Below, one piece after another: positions 9,734 through 20,119 of a stretch of DNA of 64,000 nt. Made by a program: the position numbers and the translations under genes. The notes below the pieces were generated by a model. The model was not told where the DNA came from. It was given only the letters and a program-made list of their open reading frames with translations, and ran no database searches. Every line of letters begins with the position of its first letter. Positions within the stretch are counted from its first letter, which is position 1. The DNA comes from an uncultured Clostridia bacterium (lineage in GTDB: Bacteria; Bacillota; Clostridia; Oscillospirales; Ruminococcaceae). The stretch spans positions 1 to 64,000 of the forward strand of contig CANQNF010000008.1 in NCBI GenBank assembly GCA_947625125.1, in the 5' to 3' direction.

Positions 9734-10252
9734 TTACTTGCCTAACGCCTTGCGGACGGGTTCGAGATAATCAACGCCGTTTACAAAGCAAATGAAATTG
9801 AGTATATCAATTTCAAGCACTTTTTCGCCGTCAATCCACGTCGCCCAATACGACACGGCATATTCGCCGCTTGCGTCTGCCGCCGAAGCGGGGGCGACTT
9901 TGCCCGGCGCAAGTTTTTTCGGCTGAACGACGAAAACGTGCTTAACCGGGACAACGTTTGTCGTTCCCGAAACGGTGTCTTTGTCCTGCTGTGCAACGCG
10001 AAGGTCGATTTGGTGGTCGCGCGGCTCTGTGAGAGCAATGGCAGACTTTACGAGGGTGCGGAAATTGAGCGTAAGCGTCATTGCTTCGAGATGTCCCAAA
10101 ATGACGCTTTCAAGCGTGCCGCTTATGCCCGCCCCCTGAATCTCATTCACAATGTATGAAATTTCGGGAAGGCTGACTTCCGCCATGCCGTAATATTCGG
10201 TCGCGTTTTCGTACACCTGAAAATTTATTACAGACTGGTCGACTTTTGACAT
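9734..10252 (-). CDS. Phage major tail tube protein (P2 FII-like)
   Basis: 172 aa; MSKVDQSVINFQVYENATEYYGMAEVSLPEISYIVNEIQGAGISG...; next to sheath. Confidence 0.92.
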   Translation of the reverse strand: MSKVDQSVINFQVYENATEYYGMAEVSLPEISYIVNEIQGAGISGTLESVILGHLEAMTLTLNFRTLVKSAIALTEPRDHQIDLRVAQQDKDTVSGTTNVVPVKHVFVVQPKKLAPGKVAPASAADASGEYAVSYWATWIDGEKVLEIDILNFICFVNGVDYLEPVRKALGK

Positions 10253-10267
10253 ATTCTTTTACCTCCT

Positions 10268-11716
10268 TTACGCTGCAAGTGCCGCCGTGACATACGACGA
10301 ATCGTATTCAAGGACAAATTCGATTTCCTTTGCGGGGGAAGGCGGCGTAATGTAAATATGGAAAGTGGCTTTTCCTGCCATAAGCTCGGTTGTGGGGTTT
10401 TCACTTTCCAAGAACTCAACGCGCCCGCCTAAGAGCTTTTCTTCGGACGACAAGCCGTTAAGCCATATATTTATACTGTCGACAATGCTATCGACAAAAC
10501 GGCGCGTGAACTTGCTGTCAACCTTGCTCCAATAGGTAAGAATAAGGGAATTGCTCACCCACGCAAAAGTACGCGAAACGCAAAGGAAATAATCCTTTAC
10601 GTCGGTGTTGGCGGGGTAACAAGCCGTTTCGTTGCCCCACAAAACAAAGCCGCCGATAAAGTTAAGAGCGGTCACAATGCCGTTGCTGTTAAGATAATTT
10701 GCCTGTGTAATATCAAGCAAAACTTCAGTACCGTCTGCAAGTACGGTGCTGTCAATCTGCATTGTCTTGTTGGAAGCGCTTTCGCACGGGCAACCGTCGT
10801 TTTTGGCGTCAACCGTTGCAATAAGCCCCGCCCACTGTGTAGACATATGAAACAGACGGTCGCCGAGCTTGCACATCGGGAAGCAAAGGCTTTCGGTCTT
10901 TGCGCTGATGTTCTTTGACTTTTTCCACGCGGGAACGTCCGCATAATGCCGAACGGCGGTTGTGTCAACGTCGATAAGCGCATTTGCCTTGAACACTCCG
11001 TTAATGGTAGACTTTGCGTTCATTATAGCCGCAACTTCCGAATCCTGACTCCAACCGGGGCAAATGATAATATCGGGAACAACGCCGAACTTCGGGAAAA
11101 CTGCTTCGATAAGCTCAAATCCCGTTGTCTGCTTTGTTACGACATTAAAGCCGCCGATAATATCGGTTTTTGTAATCTGCGAAGTGTCGACTTTATCAAA
11201 GCCGATTGTAAGCTCCGCTGTTTCGGGCGGAATCGTCCCTTCGCCCAAAATCTCAACGGCAAGGTTTTCGCCGTCGTAATACACTTCGTAATCGTCGCCG
11301 AGCGTGTATTCATCAACGACGACCGTTTCGGCGATTGCTTCGAGCGGCAAAAGCACACGACCGTCCGTTACGGGATAACTTTGTTTTGCGACGGTTGCTT
11401 TGTGCTTTGAGGGGTCAAGGACATTGACGAAAATAACAGGAGCGGTGTTATATAATCTGAAATGATTATACATAACCTCGCAAAGCGTATATTTAGCCCA
11501 ATCATCACTATACCCCAAGGCGCTTACCGTTTCGGGATAATTCCCGCCGTACACGGGAACATTGACGTTTGCGTATGCGTCGCCGTCGCCGCTCTTGCCG
11601 AGCATATGCACTGGAGCGGTGCCGACGACAAACGTTATACCGCTATCGGCTACAACGGGAGTTGATACCGAGGTAGCGGCTTCACGCGATTTTACGCCGT
11701 GATAATATTCTGCCAT
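10268..11716 (-). CDS. Phage tail sheath protein (P2 FI-like)
   Basis: 482 aa; MAEYYHGVKSREAATSVSTPVVADSGITFVVGTAPVHM... typical contractile sheath. Confidence 0.95.
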   Translation of the reverse strand: MAEYYHGVKSREAATSVSTPVVADSGITFVVGTAPVHMLGKSGDGDAYANVNVPVYGGNYPETVSALGYSDDWAKYTLCEVMYNHFRLYNTAPVIFVNVLDPSKHKATVAKQSYPVTDGRVLLPLEAIAETVVVDEYTLGDDYEVYYDGENLAVEILGEGTIPPETAELTIGFDKVDTSQITKTDIIGGFNVVTKQTTGFELIEAVFPKFGVVPDIIICPGWSQDSEVAAIMNAKSTINGVFKANALIDVDTTAVRHYADVPAWKKSKNISAKTESLCFPMCKLGDRLFHMSTQWAGLIATVDAKNDGCPCESASNKTMQIDSTVLADGTEVLLDITQANYLNSNGIVTALNFIGGFVLWGNETACYPANTDVKDYFLCVSRTFAWVSNSLILTYWSKVDSKFTRRFVDSIVDSINIWLNGLSSEEKLLGGRVEFLESENPTTELMAGKATFHIYITPPSPAKEIEFVLEYDSSYVTAALAA

Positions 11717-11722
11717 GATTCT

Positions 11723-12049
11723 TTAATCTCCTTTCGTTCTGATTTTAGCGGCAACGTCCTGATAATACTTGCTTAAAGCGTTGCCGCCGTTCTGCAACTT
11801 TGCCTTTGCGTCTGCAAGACTTGAAACGGGTACAAAAAGCCGCTCAACGCCGGGATAACGGCTTACGGCTTCCTTGTGGTACTCCATTATTTCGGCATAA
11901 GTGCCGATTAAAACGGCATTGCTTTTAAGCCGACCGCCCGGCAAAGACGGTCCGACGTATACAAAATTCTTTACGCCGTTGTACTTTGCGGCTTCTGCCG
12001 CTTTTGCCGTGTCCGATTCGGACACAACGGGTATGTTATTCTTCGACAT
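11723..12049 (-). CDS. Hypothetical phage protein between sheath and tail-completion genes
   Basis: 108 aa ORF, tight operon spacing. Confidence 0.7.
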   Translation of the reverse strand: MSKNNIPVVSESDTAKAAEAAKYNGVKNFVYVGPSLPGGRLKSNAVLIGTYAEIMEYHKEAVSRYPGVERLFVPVSSLADAKAKLQNGGNALSKYYQDVAAKIRTKGD

Positions 12050-12575
12050 GGTGTATATGTACCTCCCTTTTTATTGTTGGCATTTCCCATTTTGTAAGCA
12101 TTTCGCCCAAGTAGTAAGGGCTTGTATCGTCTGGATATACGACAAATTCAAGCGGGCGACGAAGCAAGAATTGTTTCCCCACCTCTCCCGCTTTAAGAAG
12201 CGCCGTTTGTATGCGCGTGAGTACGTTTAATAGGTCAACCGCCCCTATTCCGCCGTCCTCCGAATACGTCGCAACCACAATCCGTATTTTGCATTCGCTG
12301 TCCTCTTCCTCTCCGGGCTGTTGGTCGTCCGTTTCGCTGAGAAATTGCAAGACTATATACGGAATCCTGTTTGTTTCCGCGTCTTTATCGGGTAAACGCA
12401 TAAGGTGAACTTCGGGCGCGCGCTCTGTTATGATTTCGCCCCCTGCCGTATCGACCGCCCCCGAATCAATGCCGGGGTAGGTCTTGTTCTTTACCGGGCG
12501 AACGGGCAAAATAATGTCCTTTGTGGCGTCCTCTATGAATTTTTTTAATTCTTGAAGCAATACAACCGCCGTCAA
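12036..12575 (-). CDS. Hypothetical phage head-tail/tail completion protein
   Basis: 179 aa ORF in syntenic position between tail Z-like gene and sheath. Confidence 0.7.
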   Translation of the reverse strand: MTAVVLLQELKKFIEDATKDIILPVRPVKNKTYPGIDSGAVDTAGGEIITERAPEVHLMRLPDKDAETNRIPYIVLQFLSETDDQQPGEEEDSECKIRIVVATYSEDGGIGAVDLLNVLTRIQTALLKAGEVGKQFLLRRPLEFVVYPDDTSPYYLGEMLTKWEMPTIKREVHIHHVEE

Positions 12576-12590
12576 TCGCTCGCCCCCTTT

Positions 12591-13145
12591 TTAGGTATAC
12601 CCGTTCAAAATGCGGGATATTTCGTGTTCGACACGTTTATTTATCGTTTCCATTGCGGCGGATTCCACTTTTTCAAGCACTTCTGCGTTTTCAACCATGT
12701 GCGCCGCTGACGGTCCGAAAAGCTGTACCGACGAATCGCGGGCGGCTGTTTCCCGCTCAAATACTCCTACACCGTGTCCCAAATCTGCGACAAAAGCGTG
12801 TAATAACCGCTGACCGCTGCCGTTCGCAAGAACGGAAACGGTAACGTGCTTTCGTTTCGGCTGTTTGGGGTCAACGTTGAATTTCATAAGGGGTATAAGC
12901 GTACCGCCGTAAGATATTGTCGCTTCGAGCTTTGACGGTCCCGCTCGGCTTACATTTATATTTCGGTTGCTTGTCAAATCTCCGTGCTTAATTTTATATG
13001 TCTGTCGGACGTATTTACTTGACTGCGAAACAACTGTACCCGTCGCACGATTCAGAACGTTATATATTACTTTTTGCGGCGCATTTTTTACGCCGCCAAG
13101 TAAAGTGTTTATTCTGTCGACCTGCTCGCTCGTTATTTCTATCAT
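12591..13145 (-). CDS. Minor tail protein Z-like (GPZ family)
   Basis: 184 aa; NVLNRATGTVVSQSSKYVRQTYKIKHGDLTSNRNINVSRA typical of GPZ-like proteins. Confidence 0.75.
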   Translation of the reverse strand: MIEITSEQVDRINTLLGGVKNAPQKVIYNVLNRATGTVVSQSSKYVRQTYKIKHGDLTSNRNINVSRAGPSKLEATISYGGTLIPLMKFNVDPKQPKRKHVTVSVLANGSGQRLLHAFVADLGHGVGVFERETAARDSSVQLFGPSAAHMVENAEVLEKVESAAMETINKRVEHEISRILNGYT

Positions 13146-13483
13146 TCGTCTAACATCTCCAAATCAAGCGTAATTTCGCCCATATCATAAGCGACATGGG
13201 CGATATTATAAGAAGTGCCGTCAAGCACAATGGGCGTATTTTTACGCGGCACGATTCCGAGGTCGTAAAAAGACATATACGCGGTAATATCAGCGGCAAA
13301 AATGCCCTCCGAATGGTCTGTTGAGGGTTTCACCCTCTCCCGCGCTTCTGCACTGTCAATAATAACGGATATGCTGTATTCTCTGCCGTTGTATTTGACG
13401 TTTACTTTGTCGGCGTGTTCATCTGCATTATTGAACACGGCGGCAATATCACGCTTGACTTGCTCTTTGAAGCCCGCCGCCAT
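13142..13483 (-). CDS. Head-tail joining/attachment protein (hypothetical)
   Basis: 113 aa; small ORF after the capsid gene, syntenic. Confidence 0.6.
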   Translation of the reverse strand: MAAGFKEQVKRDIAAVFNNADEHADKVNVKYNGREYSISVIIDSAEARERVKPSTDHSEGIFAADITAYMSFYDLGIVPRKNTPIVLDGTSYNIAHVAYDMGEITLDLEMLDE

Positions 13484-13486
13484 AGA

Positions 13487-14539
13487 TTAAAGCACGGTAG
13501 CGACGAACCAACTGTCGACTTCGTGCGGAACGGGAAGCGGAGAACTGTTAAGCTGCAAGAAACGACGCGCGGGCTTTCTTTCCGCCCAAGTGTCGGGTAC
13601 TCTTGCGCCCTCGATTGTAACGAAGGTTTCCTGCTCTGCTCCCTTGTTGCTGAGAATGGTAATCGCTCCGTAATACATGGAGTAATTCGCCGCCGTCGAA
13701 AGAAGCGCAACGGTCCCCGCGGGAACGAGGGGTTTGCTTTCGGGCTTGCCCGGCGTCGTCCAATCGTCTAAATACCACTCGTTATAAGAGTAGATGTCAA
13801 GCCCAAGCGCCGAAATTGTGCCGACGTAAGTTGCGCCGTTCGGAAGCTCGCGGGGCTTGATTGAAGCGACGTCGTATGCCTTTGTGTCGCAAACCTTCAT
13901 AACCTTTTCGTTTGCAAGGAAAACGTCAACAACATCGTCCGCCATTATGCAGACGTCGCAATTGACAAATCCCGTTTCCTGCACCTTTTTGCGCCAACGT
14001 TTCAAGTCGGCTATCGGGTCGGCTCCTGTAGCGTTCCACTTTTTCGATACGCTTTCCTTGTTGGTAAAGCCGAAGTCGATTTCCTCGTTGAGCGATTCGC
14101 CGATAATCGGGATTTTACCCGTGAAAATTGCTTGCGCGCACATCCATTCTTCACGGCGGGTTATCATTTCGTCAAGCTCTGCGAAGTCGTCCGCCATTTT
14201 GCGTACTGCTCTGTCGGCGGGCGTAAGCCCGTCGTAAAGCGATTCGCCCGGTGCGCGGGTCAAAATGTCGTCAACGGTTGTGATTTTGTCGGGCGCGATA
14301 TAAGGCGGGGTATAAGTGTTTGTTTTATATCCCGTGTTCGGTACGGTTTTGCCGCCTATACGCCTATTTACAAAAGGCGCAAGCGCTCTGTTGCCCTTTT
14401 TGAAGTCAACGTCGACACTAAGCGTTGAAAACGTCTTAATGTGCTTGAAAAAAGTTGACTTAATGAACGTGCGGACGGGGGGCATACGCTGCACGAGCTT
14501 CCCCATTGTGCGGGGGTCGTAAATGCTTATATTAGGCAT
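13487..14539 (-). CDS. Major capsid protein E (lambda GpE-like)
   Basis: 350 aa; MPNISIYDPRTMGKLVQRMPPVRTFIKSTFFKHIKTFSTLSVDVDFKKGNRALAPFVN typical. Confidence 0.93.
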   Translation of the reverse strand: MPNISIYDPRTMGKLVQRMPPVRTFIKSTFFKHIKTFSTLSVDVDFKKGNRALAPFVNRRIGGKTVPNTGYKTNTYTPPYIAPDKITTVDDILTRAPGESLYDGLTPADRAVRKMADDFAELDEMITRREEWMCAQAIFTGKIPIIGESLNEEIDFGFTNKESVSKKWNATGADPIADLKRWRKKVQETGFVNCDVCIMADDVVDVFLANEKVMKVCDTKAYDVASIKPRELPNGATYVGTISALGLDIYSYNEWYLDDWTTPGKPESKPLVPAGTVALLSTAANYSMYYGAITILSNKGAEQETFVTIEGARVPDTWAERKPARRFLQLNSSPLPVPHEVDSWFVATVL

Positions 14540-14557
14540 TGTGTCTTTTCCTCCTTT

Positions 14558-14920
14558 TTAGTCCTTTAAGTAGATTCCGATTTTGCGGAAATACGGCTTC
14601 ACCTTTTCGGCGGTGACTGTATCCGCCAAGCAAAGAGCGCTTGCGAAAAATTCGCCCGTGAGATAATAAACTACCTCGCCGCTCTCTTTTGCATTGTCTG
14701 CCGCAATACCGATAAGGTCAAACGGCTTCGGCTCCTCCTCCTGCTCCGCTGCGGTTATCATTTCCGCCGTTAGCTCCTCGATACCCGTTTCGCCCTGAAC
14801 AAGCGGCGCGTATTTGCGTATAGTTGCCGAAGGCTTGATTTTGCCGTGGTCGGTAACTATGGGAAAATCGCCCGCAATAAAGTTGTCGGGGGTCATTTCG
14901 CGTTTCTGAACTTCGTACAT
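14558..14920 (-). CDS. Head decoration protein D-like
   Basis: 120 aa; PDNFIAGDFPIVTDHGKIKPSATIRKYAPLV; just upstream of the capsid gene. Confidence 0.8.
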   Translation of the reverse strand: MYEVQKREMTPDNFIAGDFPIVTDHGKIKPSATIRKYAPLVQGETGIEELTAEMITAAEQEEEPKPFDLIGIAADNAKESGEVVYYLTGEFFASALCLADTVTAEKVKPYFRKIGIYLKD

Positions 14921-14935
14921 TGCAATACCTCCTTT

Positions 14936-16060
14936 TTACTTTGCGTCGCTGAACATACGGTCAATTGCTTTCCCGAAGGGGTCGTCGTCCTCTGGGACTT
15001 TTCCGCCCTCGCTGCCGCTTGACTGTACTTTGTCCGCGTTGCTGTCCTTTACGTCGGCGTCGACGTCGGCAAGATAATTCTTGCCCTGTTCTTTCTGTTT
15101 GGAAATAATCGCCATTGCAACATTGGCGGCGCTTTCGGGCTTCTCAAACTTTGCCTTGTTGATAATGTCCTCAAACCCCGGAATCGCCACGCTTTCAATG
15201 TCTTTTATGCGTGTGCGCTCTTCGGCGGCGGCGTCGGTGGCAACCTGTGCCACGAGCGCGGGATATGCCGCCCGTAATTCTTCCACGTTGCGGATTTCTG
15301 CATTGTTAGCCATGCTTTCAACTCCTTTTTTATTATTTATATTTGTAAAATCGCCGCCGCGGTTGTTGTGGCGATTAAACAACGATGTTGGTATGTTGGG
15401 ATATTCGCCCGTATCAATGGAAACGGAATTTACGACGATATGCGTTGCGTCCTCGACCTCTGTTTCGACGTTACCAAACATAATTTCATCACAAAAGCCG
15501 TTGTCGACCGCCTGTTGCCCGTCGTACCATGTTTCTTTATCCATTAACGCCGATATTTCGGATTGGTCCTTACCTGTTTTTAAGGCGTACCCCGTTATAA
15601 TAGAGTTTTTAATAACCTCCAATTCCTCGGAGAGTTTAGAGAACTGCGCGGCGTCATAATATCCGTAAGCCCCCATTTTGGGGTTATGAATCATAAAGAC
15701 GCCATTTGCGGGAATCAATATTTTATCGCCCGCCATTGCGATTATTGTTGCCGCCGACGCTGCCCAACCGTCTATTTTTACGGTTATTTTGGCGGCGTGG
15801 TCTTTTAGACGTGCATATATAGCATTTGCGGCGAACACGTCGCCGCCGCCGCTGTTGATTCTTACAATGATTTCGTCAACATTTCCGAGGGCGTTTAAGT
15901 CGTCGCTGAAGCTCTGCGGGGTTATATCATCGTCAAACCATGAATACGTTGAAATATCCCCGTACAATATCAATTCGGCGGGTTTGTTGTCTTTTGCGGC
16001 AACAAAATTCCAAAACTTGTTTATTTCCTGCACACTTTTAGGCTTTTTGATTTTTGGCAT
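14936..16060 (-). CDS. ClpP-like head maturation protease
   Basis: 374 aa; ILYGDISTYSWFDDDITPQSFSDDLNALGNVDEIIVRINSGGGDVFAANAIYARLKDHAAKITVKIDGWAASAATIIAMAGD. Confidence 0.93.
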   Translation of the reverse strand: MPKIKKPKSVQEINKFWNFVAAKDNKPAELILYGDISTYSWFDDDITPQSFSDDLNALGNVDEIIVRINSGGGDVFAANAIYARLKDHAAKITVKIDGWAASAATIIAMAGDKILIPANGVFMIHNPKMGAYGYYDAAQFSKLSEELEVIKNSIITGYALKTGKDQSEISALMDKETWYDGQQAVDNGFCDEIMFGNVETEVEDATHIVVNSVSIDTGEYPNIPTSLFNRHNNRGGDFTNINNKKGVESMANNAEIRNVEELRAAYPALVAQVATDAAAEERTRIKDIESVAIPGFEDIINKAKFEKPESAANVAMAIISKQKEQGKNYLADVDADVKDSNADKVQSSGSEGGKVPEDDDPFGKAIDRMFSDAK

Positions 16061-17567
16061 TGCTGTATACCTCCTGCAATAATGCTTCTTCTCGTTTAAG
16101 CTGACGGATATTTTTATAATAATCTCCGCCCGCTATTTCCTGTGCTTCCTTTGAACGTGTGGAAAAGCCGTTTTTTACCCTTAATTCCGCCGACGTAACC
16201 TCTTGAACGGGGTTTAATAAGCCTTGTGCCGGTCCGTTCCATTCCGCGCCGCTGTATGCTTTCCTTATAGCGGCGTCTGCAAAGAATCCCGGCGCTTTTA
16301 TGCGTCCTTTGGCAACCGCTTCGGCGAGCCATTCTTCGTATATAGGTTGGCAAAAATCGGTTGCAAGCCAATTTCGATACATACGAAACGACTTCCACGC
16401 TTCGAGCAACGCCCCGCGGGACGCGCTGTAAGACGACGTAAAATGCTTTACAAGTAATTCATACGGGATTTCAAGAGCCGCACCGATTTGTCGGCTTATA
16501 GAAACGACAAACGTATCAAAATTTGCGTTTGGTCTGCCGGGGCTTACCGCATTTGCGGTTTCGCCTTCTGCAAGGTCGATAATCGAGCCGTTGCCGATTT
16601 CAATATCGTTCGGCGCGTTGCTCACTTGCTCCGATTCGGGGATAACTTCGCCAATATCGCCGTCACCTGAATTTTCACTCTTTTGAATAAAAACGGCAAA
16701 CATTCCCGATACAACGGCGGCGACAAGCTCGGCGTCCGTGTATCGTCCAAGCTGTTTGAGGGCTTCAATCACGGGGGCAAGGAACGGAACGCCGCGCCGC
16801 TGCCCGATTCTTTCCCTGTTCATCAAGTGTAAGACATTGCGCCGCCCCGTTCTTTCTCCATAAGCCTTAACGCGCGTCCACTTTGGGGATTCAGTGCAAT
16901 CGTCTGACAACGGGTGTATATTAAGTATGTGATACGCAACTACCTCGCCCGCTTCGTTCGTTTCAACTCCGCCGATTATATTCGGGTTGTTTTCGCTTCC
17001 TAACGGGGTACACACACGGTCCGCTTCGATAAGCTGAATCCTCAAATCGTATGGCGTATTTTTTCGGGTCGTTTTTGGCAGAAGCGTAATAACATCTCCC
17101 GACATTAGCCAATTGAGAAAAACAAGTTGTTGAAGCTCGGCAAAATTGTCAAGCCGTTCAATATCGCACGATGTTGTTTCCGCCCATAAAGCAAACTCCC
17201 GCTCTATGTCGTTTTCGAGCTTTTCCGCCTGTTCCTCCGATATGCCTAAATGTTCATAATCAATTTGGCTTTTCAGAACAAGCCCGCGCCCGACAACGTT
17301 TGTACGCATTGTTTTTAACGCGCCCGCTGCGAGCGGTACACCCATATATAAATCACGGGAGCGTTCACGCAAAACGCTTAAATTGTTTTGTATATCCTCT
17401 TTGGCACTTCCGCCGTGATAGAGCCAACCCAAAAGCGATTTTTTCGTTCGTGAAGCTCCGTAATTGCTGTAACCGCTGTTAATGATTTGCAAGCGCTGTC
17501 GCGCTCCAACTCGCTTTAATCCCGCTTGCGGAGAAATGGCGGTTATTATCCTGTCAAGTACATTCAA
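16038..17567 (-). CDS. Phage portal protein, lambda family
   Basis: 509 aa; typical lambda-type portal motifs (FTSSYSASRGALLEAWKSFRMYRNWLATDFCQPIYEEWLAEAV). Confidence 0.95.
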   Translation of the reverse strand: MNVLDRIITAISPQAGLKRVGARQRLQIINSGYSNYGASRTKKSLLGWLYHGGSAKEDIQNNLSVLRERSRDLYMGVPLAAGALKTMRTNVVGRGLVLKSQIDYEHLGISEEQAEKLENDIEREFALWAETTSCDIERLDNFAELQQLVFLNWLMSGDVITLLPKTTRKNTPYDLRIQLIEADRVCTPLGSENNPNIIGGVETNEAGEVVAYHILNIHPLSDDCTESPKWTRVKAYGERTGRRNVLHLMNRERIGQRRGVPFLAPVIEALKQLGRYTDAELVAAVVSGMFAVFIQKSENSGDGDIGEVIPESEQVSNAPNDIEIGNGSIIDLAEGETANAVSPGRPNANFDTFVVSISRQIGAALEIPYELLVKHFTSSYSASRGALLEAWKSFRMYRNWLATDFCQPIYEEWLAEAVAKGRIKAPGFFADAAIRKAYSGAEWNGPAQGLLNPVQEVTSAELRVKNGFSTRSKEAQEIAGGDYYKNIRQLKREEALLQEVYSNAKNQKA

Positions 17568-17581
17568 TCATTATCACCCCT

Positions 17582-17818
17582 TTACAAATCGCGCGGCACG
17601 GCTCTGTAAAAACGGTTGCGTCCTTTTCCGCTGTTTATTTTTTCAAGCTCTGCAACTTTGTTTTGCCAAAATTTAATTTGTTCGCGCACCTCTCCCAAAT
17701 CGGCGCGTGTCAACGAGCGAGTGCCAATTTTATAGCTCTGACTTACTGCGATTTCCTGCTCGGCTGTTAGCCAAGCGTCAAGATGTTTTCTTGCAACCTC
17801 AATTGTTATTCCTGCCAT
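17582..17818 (-). CDS. Small head-tail connector (GpW/DUF6148-like)
   Basis: 78 aa between TerL and portal; ITIEVARKHLDAWLTAEQEIAVSQSYKIGTRSLTRADLGEVREQIKFWQNKV. Confidence 0.75.
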   Translation of the reverse strand: MAGITIEVARKHLDAWLTAEQEIAVSQSYKIGTRSLTRADLGEVREQIKFWQNKVAELEKINSGKGRNRFYRAVPRDL

Positions 17819-19686
17819 TACGAAATACCCTCCGAAATTGTTTTTCTTCCTCTACGCTTAACGGGCGCGGCGGGTTTGTCTGCTGATTCCTGCTTTTTTA
17901 GCACAACGCCCGAAATTTCTAACGCGGCTTGTGCATAATTTCGGCAGTCGAGCGGTTCGTTTCGCCGTGTGCCGTTTTCTTTGAGCTTCCAAACGTATTG
18001 TGCTTTGCCCTGCTTATATGTCAAAACCATTCTTTCGGCTGTAAGCCCTTTGAAATAGTCCTCCGTATAGCCCCGGTCTTTTTCTTTTGGAAAATGACAA
18101 TAGTTTGCGCCTTCCTCCGTTACTGCAAGCGATTGATATATCAACGCTTTGCCCGTATCAACTCCGAGAGTAAACAACGGCGTTTTTGCGCGGTTGTTTT
18201 TGGAGGGGCGCGGAATATAAGGGGCGTCAAACCCGCCTTTCCCTCGGATTGCAAAAACTCCGCGTGAGTATCGGGCTTTGCAAAAGGCGCATACCTGATT
18301 GAAAAAATGCCCTCCCGAATCCATACAAGTACGCATTATTTTTAATTTAGCGCCGTCCGCCCTTGTAAATGTCTGATTCAAAAAGGCGTCTAAATCCTCC
18401 CAAACCGCATTTTGTTTCGGGTCGCCATAAATGATTTGATATTTAATTCCCCAACTCTCACGGTCCGCGCCCCAACCGACAACTTCAACCTCGAATCGGT
18501 CGTCTTGCGTGTCAATGCCCGCCGTTAAATAAATTACCTCCGCGGGGACTTCGCAATTATACTTTTCTCGGCGATTATATAAAGCGTCGTGGTCGATTTC
18601 GTTGCCCTCTTCCTCCCACGTTTGCCCCATTTCTGTATTAGTCCACGCTTTGAGCAATTCAATATTGCCTTTTTTCTTTTCCTCGTTTGCTATCAAGAAA
18701 TTTTCAACAATTTCTTTCCAATCTGCGAATGGCGAAGCAAGGCTATTCAAATAAAATCCGCGTACTTCCCGTTCGGGAAAACGCGGTATAAATTTTCCTT
18801 GTATAAAGTTTTCTTTCCATTCGACTTCGCTGCTGATAACTCCGCATTTAGAACAAACATACGAGATTTCATTCAAATTTTCTTTATCAAATTTCACTTG
18901 CCCCCATTCGAGCGGCTGATATTCTCCGCAAGCCGGACAAGGCACTTGCCAAATCTCTTGTGTGCTGTTTTCAAATTCAATTTCGATTCTCGATACGCCT
19001 TTGATTGTTGGAGTTGAAATAAAAACTTCTTTTCTGTTCCAAAATGTAGTTAATCGCTTTGAAGCGAGCAAAAGCGGGTCGCCGTCTTTTCCTGCCGTTG
19101 CGGGGTATGCGTCTATTTCGTCCGCAAGCAAAACGCGAATCGGACGGGAGCGTAAACCCGAAGGGGAGTTAGCGCCGACAATAGTTATATGCCCGCCCGG
19201 AAATTCCTTGTGTAATATCGTGTTTCCGCTGTTTCTTGTTTTGTCGTTCACCTTTCCGCGCAACGCGGGGGTGTCGTTCAACATCGGAGTTAGTCTGTCT
19301 TTTGAAAACGATTCGCCGATTTGTAAATTCGGTTGCATTACCATTATTGGGGACGGGTCATAATCCATAAAATAGCCTATTGGATTTAATATAAACCCGT
19401 CTGTTTTTCCGATTTGGGCGGCGGACATTACAACGACCTTCGGCACGGATAAATCGGAAATTGCGTTCATTATTTCTTTTTGATACGGTGCTTTGCTCGT
19501 TTTCCAACGTCCCGGCTCCGCCGAAGATTTCTTTGACAAAACGCGCTTTGCGTCCGCCCATTCCGTGAGTGTCATATTTGGCGGAGGTTTCAAAACTGAA
19601 AAAATCCGCTCAAACAGTTTTGTCGTTTGCGCTTTCGTTGTCGTTTCCTCCCTCTCCGAACATACCGTCAAAGTCGGCAAGCTCAT
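17818..19686 (-). CDS. Terminase large subunit, GpA family
   Basis: 622 aa; TLTEWADAKRVLSKKSSAEPGRWKTSKAPYQKEIMNAISDLSVPKVVVMSAAQIGKTDG... Confidence 0.95.
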   Translation of the reverse strand: MSLPTLTVCSEREETTTKAQTTKLFERIFSVLKPPPNMTLTEWADAKRVLSKKSSAEPGRWKTSKAPYQKEIMNAISDLSVPKVVVMSAAQIGKTDGFILNPIGYFMDYDPSPIMVMQPNLQIGESFSKDRLTPMLNDTPALRGKVNDKTRNSGNTILHKEFPGGHITIVGANSPSGLRSRPIRVLLADEIDAYPATAGKDGDPLLLASKRLTTFWNRKEVFISTPTIKGVSRIEIEFENSTQEIWQVPCPACGEYQPLEWGQVKFDKENLNEISYVCSKCGVISSEVEWKENFIQGKFIPRFPEREVRGFYLNSLASPFADWKEIVENFLIANEEKKKGNIELLKAWTNTEMGQTWEEEGNEIDHDALYNRREKYNCEVPAEVIYLTAGIDTQDDRFEVEVVGWGADRESWGIKYQIIYGDPKQNAVWEDLDAFLNQTFTRADGAKLKIMRTCMDSGGHFFNQVCAFCKARYSRGVFAIRGKGGFDAPYIPRPSKNNRAKTPLFTLGVDTGKALIYQSLAVTEEGANYCHFPKEKDRGYTEDYFKGLTAERMVLTYKQGKAQYVWKLKENGTRRNEPLDCRNYAQAALEISGVVLKKQESADKPAAPVKRRGRKTISEGIS

Positions 19687-20119
19687 TCAATGCTTCATCA
19701 ACCGCTTCTTTCAAAATGCGGTATACCTCGGCTTTATCGGTCTTTTTTGCAAGAGTGGGAGAGAGCTTAGAGGGAATCGCCATTAAACGGCTTTTGAAAT
19801 TTATAAGCATATTTGTAAATACGCTTTCTATGTCCTCCGATGTGTGTAAGCTGCCTTCTTTTACTTTTAAGTCGTATTCCTCGTTAAGTCGTTTTGCTTT
19901 TACAAGCAACGCCCGCTCGGTGTTATAGTCTATATTTTCCGCACTTTCGGGATTTTTCTTGCGTAAATAATCAATATAGCCGTGTAAGGTCGGTAATAGC
20001 TCGTAAAGCCCCGGCATACCGTCGTATTCTCTGATTATGCCGTCGTCTTTTAATTGCCTTACGCGGCGTTCGGTGAGGTCAAGGAATCGGGCAATCGCCT
20101 TTACACTGTATAATTTCAC
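19610..20119 (-). CDS. Nu1-like terminase small subunit
   Basis: 169 aa; N-terminal HTH KLYSVKAIARFLDLTERRVRQLKDDGIIRE, overlaps TerL start. Confidence 0.85.
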   Translation of the reverse strand: MKLYSVKAIARFLDLTERRVRQLKDDGIIREYDGMPGLYELLPTLHGYIDYLRKKNPESAENIDYNTERALLVKAKRLNEEYDLKVKEGSLHTSEDIESVFTNMLINFKSRLMAIPSKLSPTLAKKTDKAEVYRILKEAVDEALNELADFDGMFGEGGNDNESANDKTV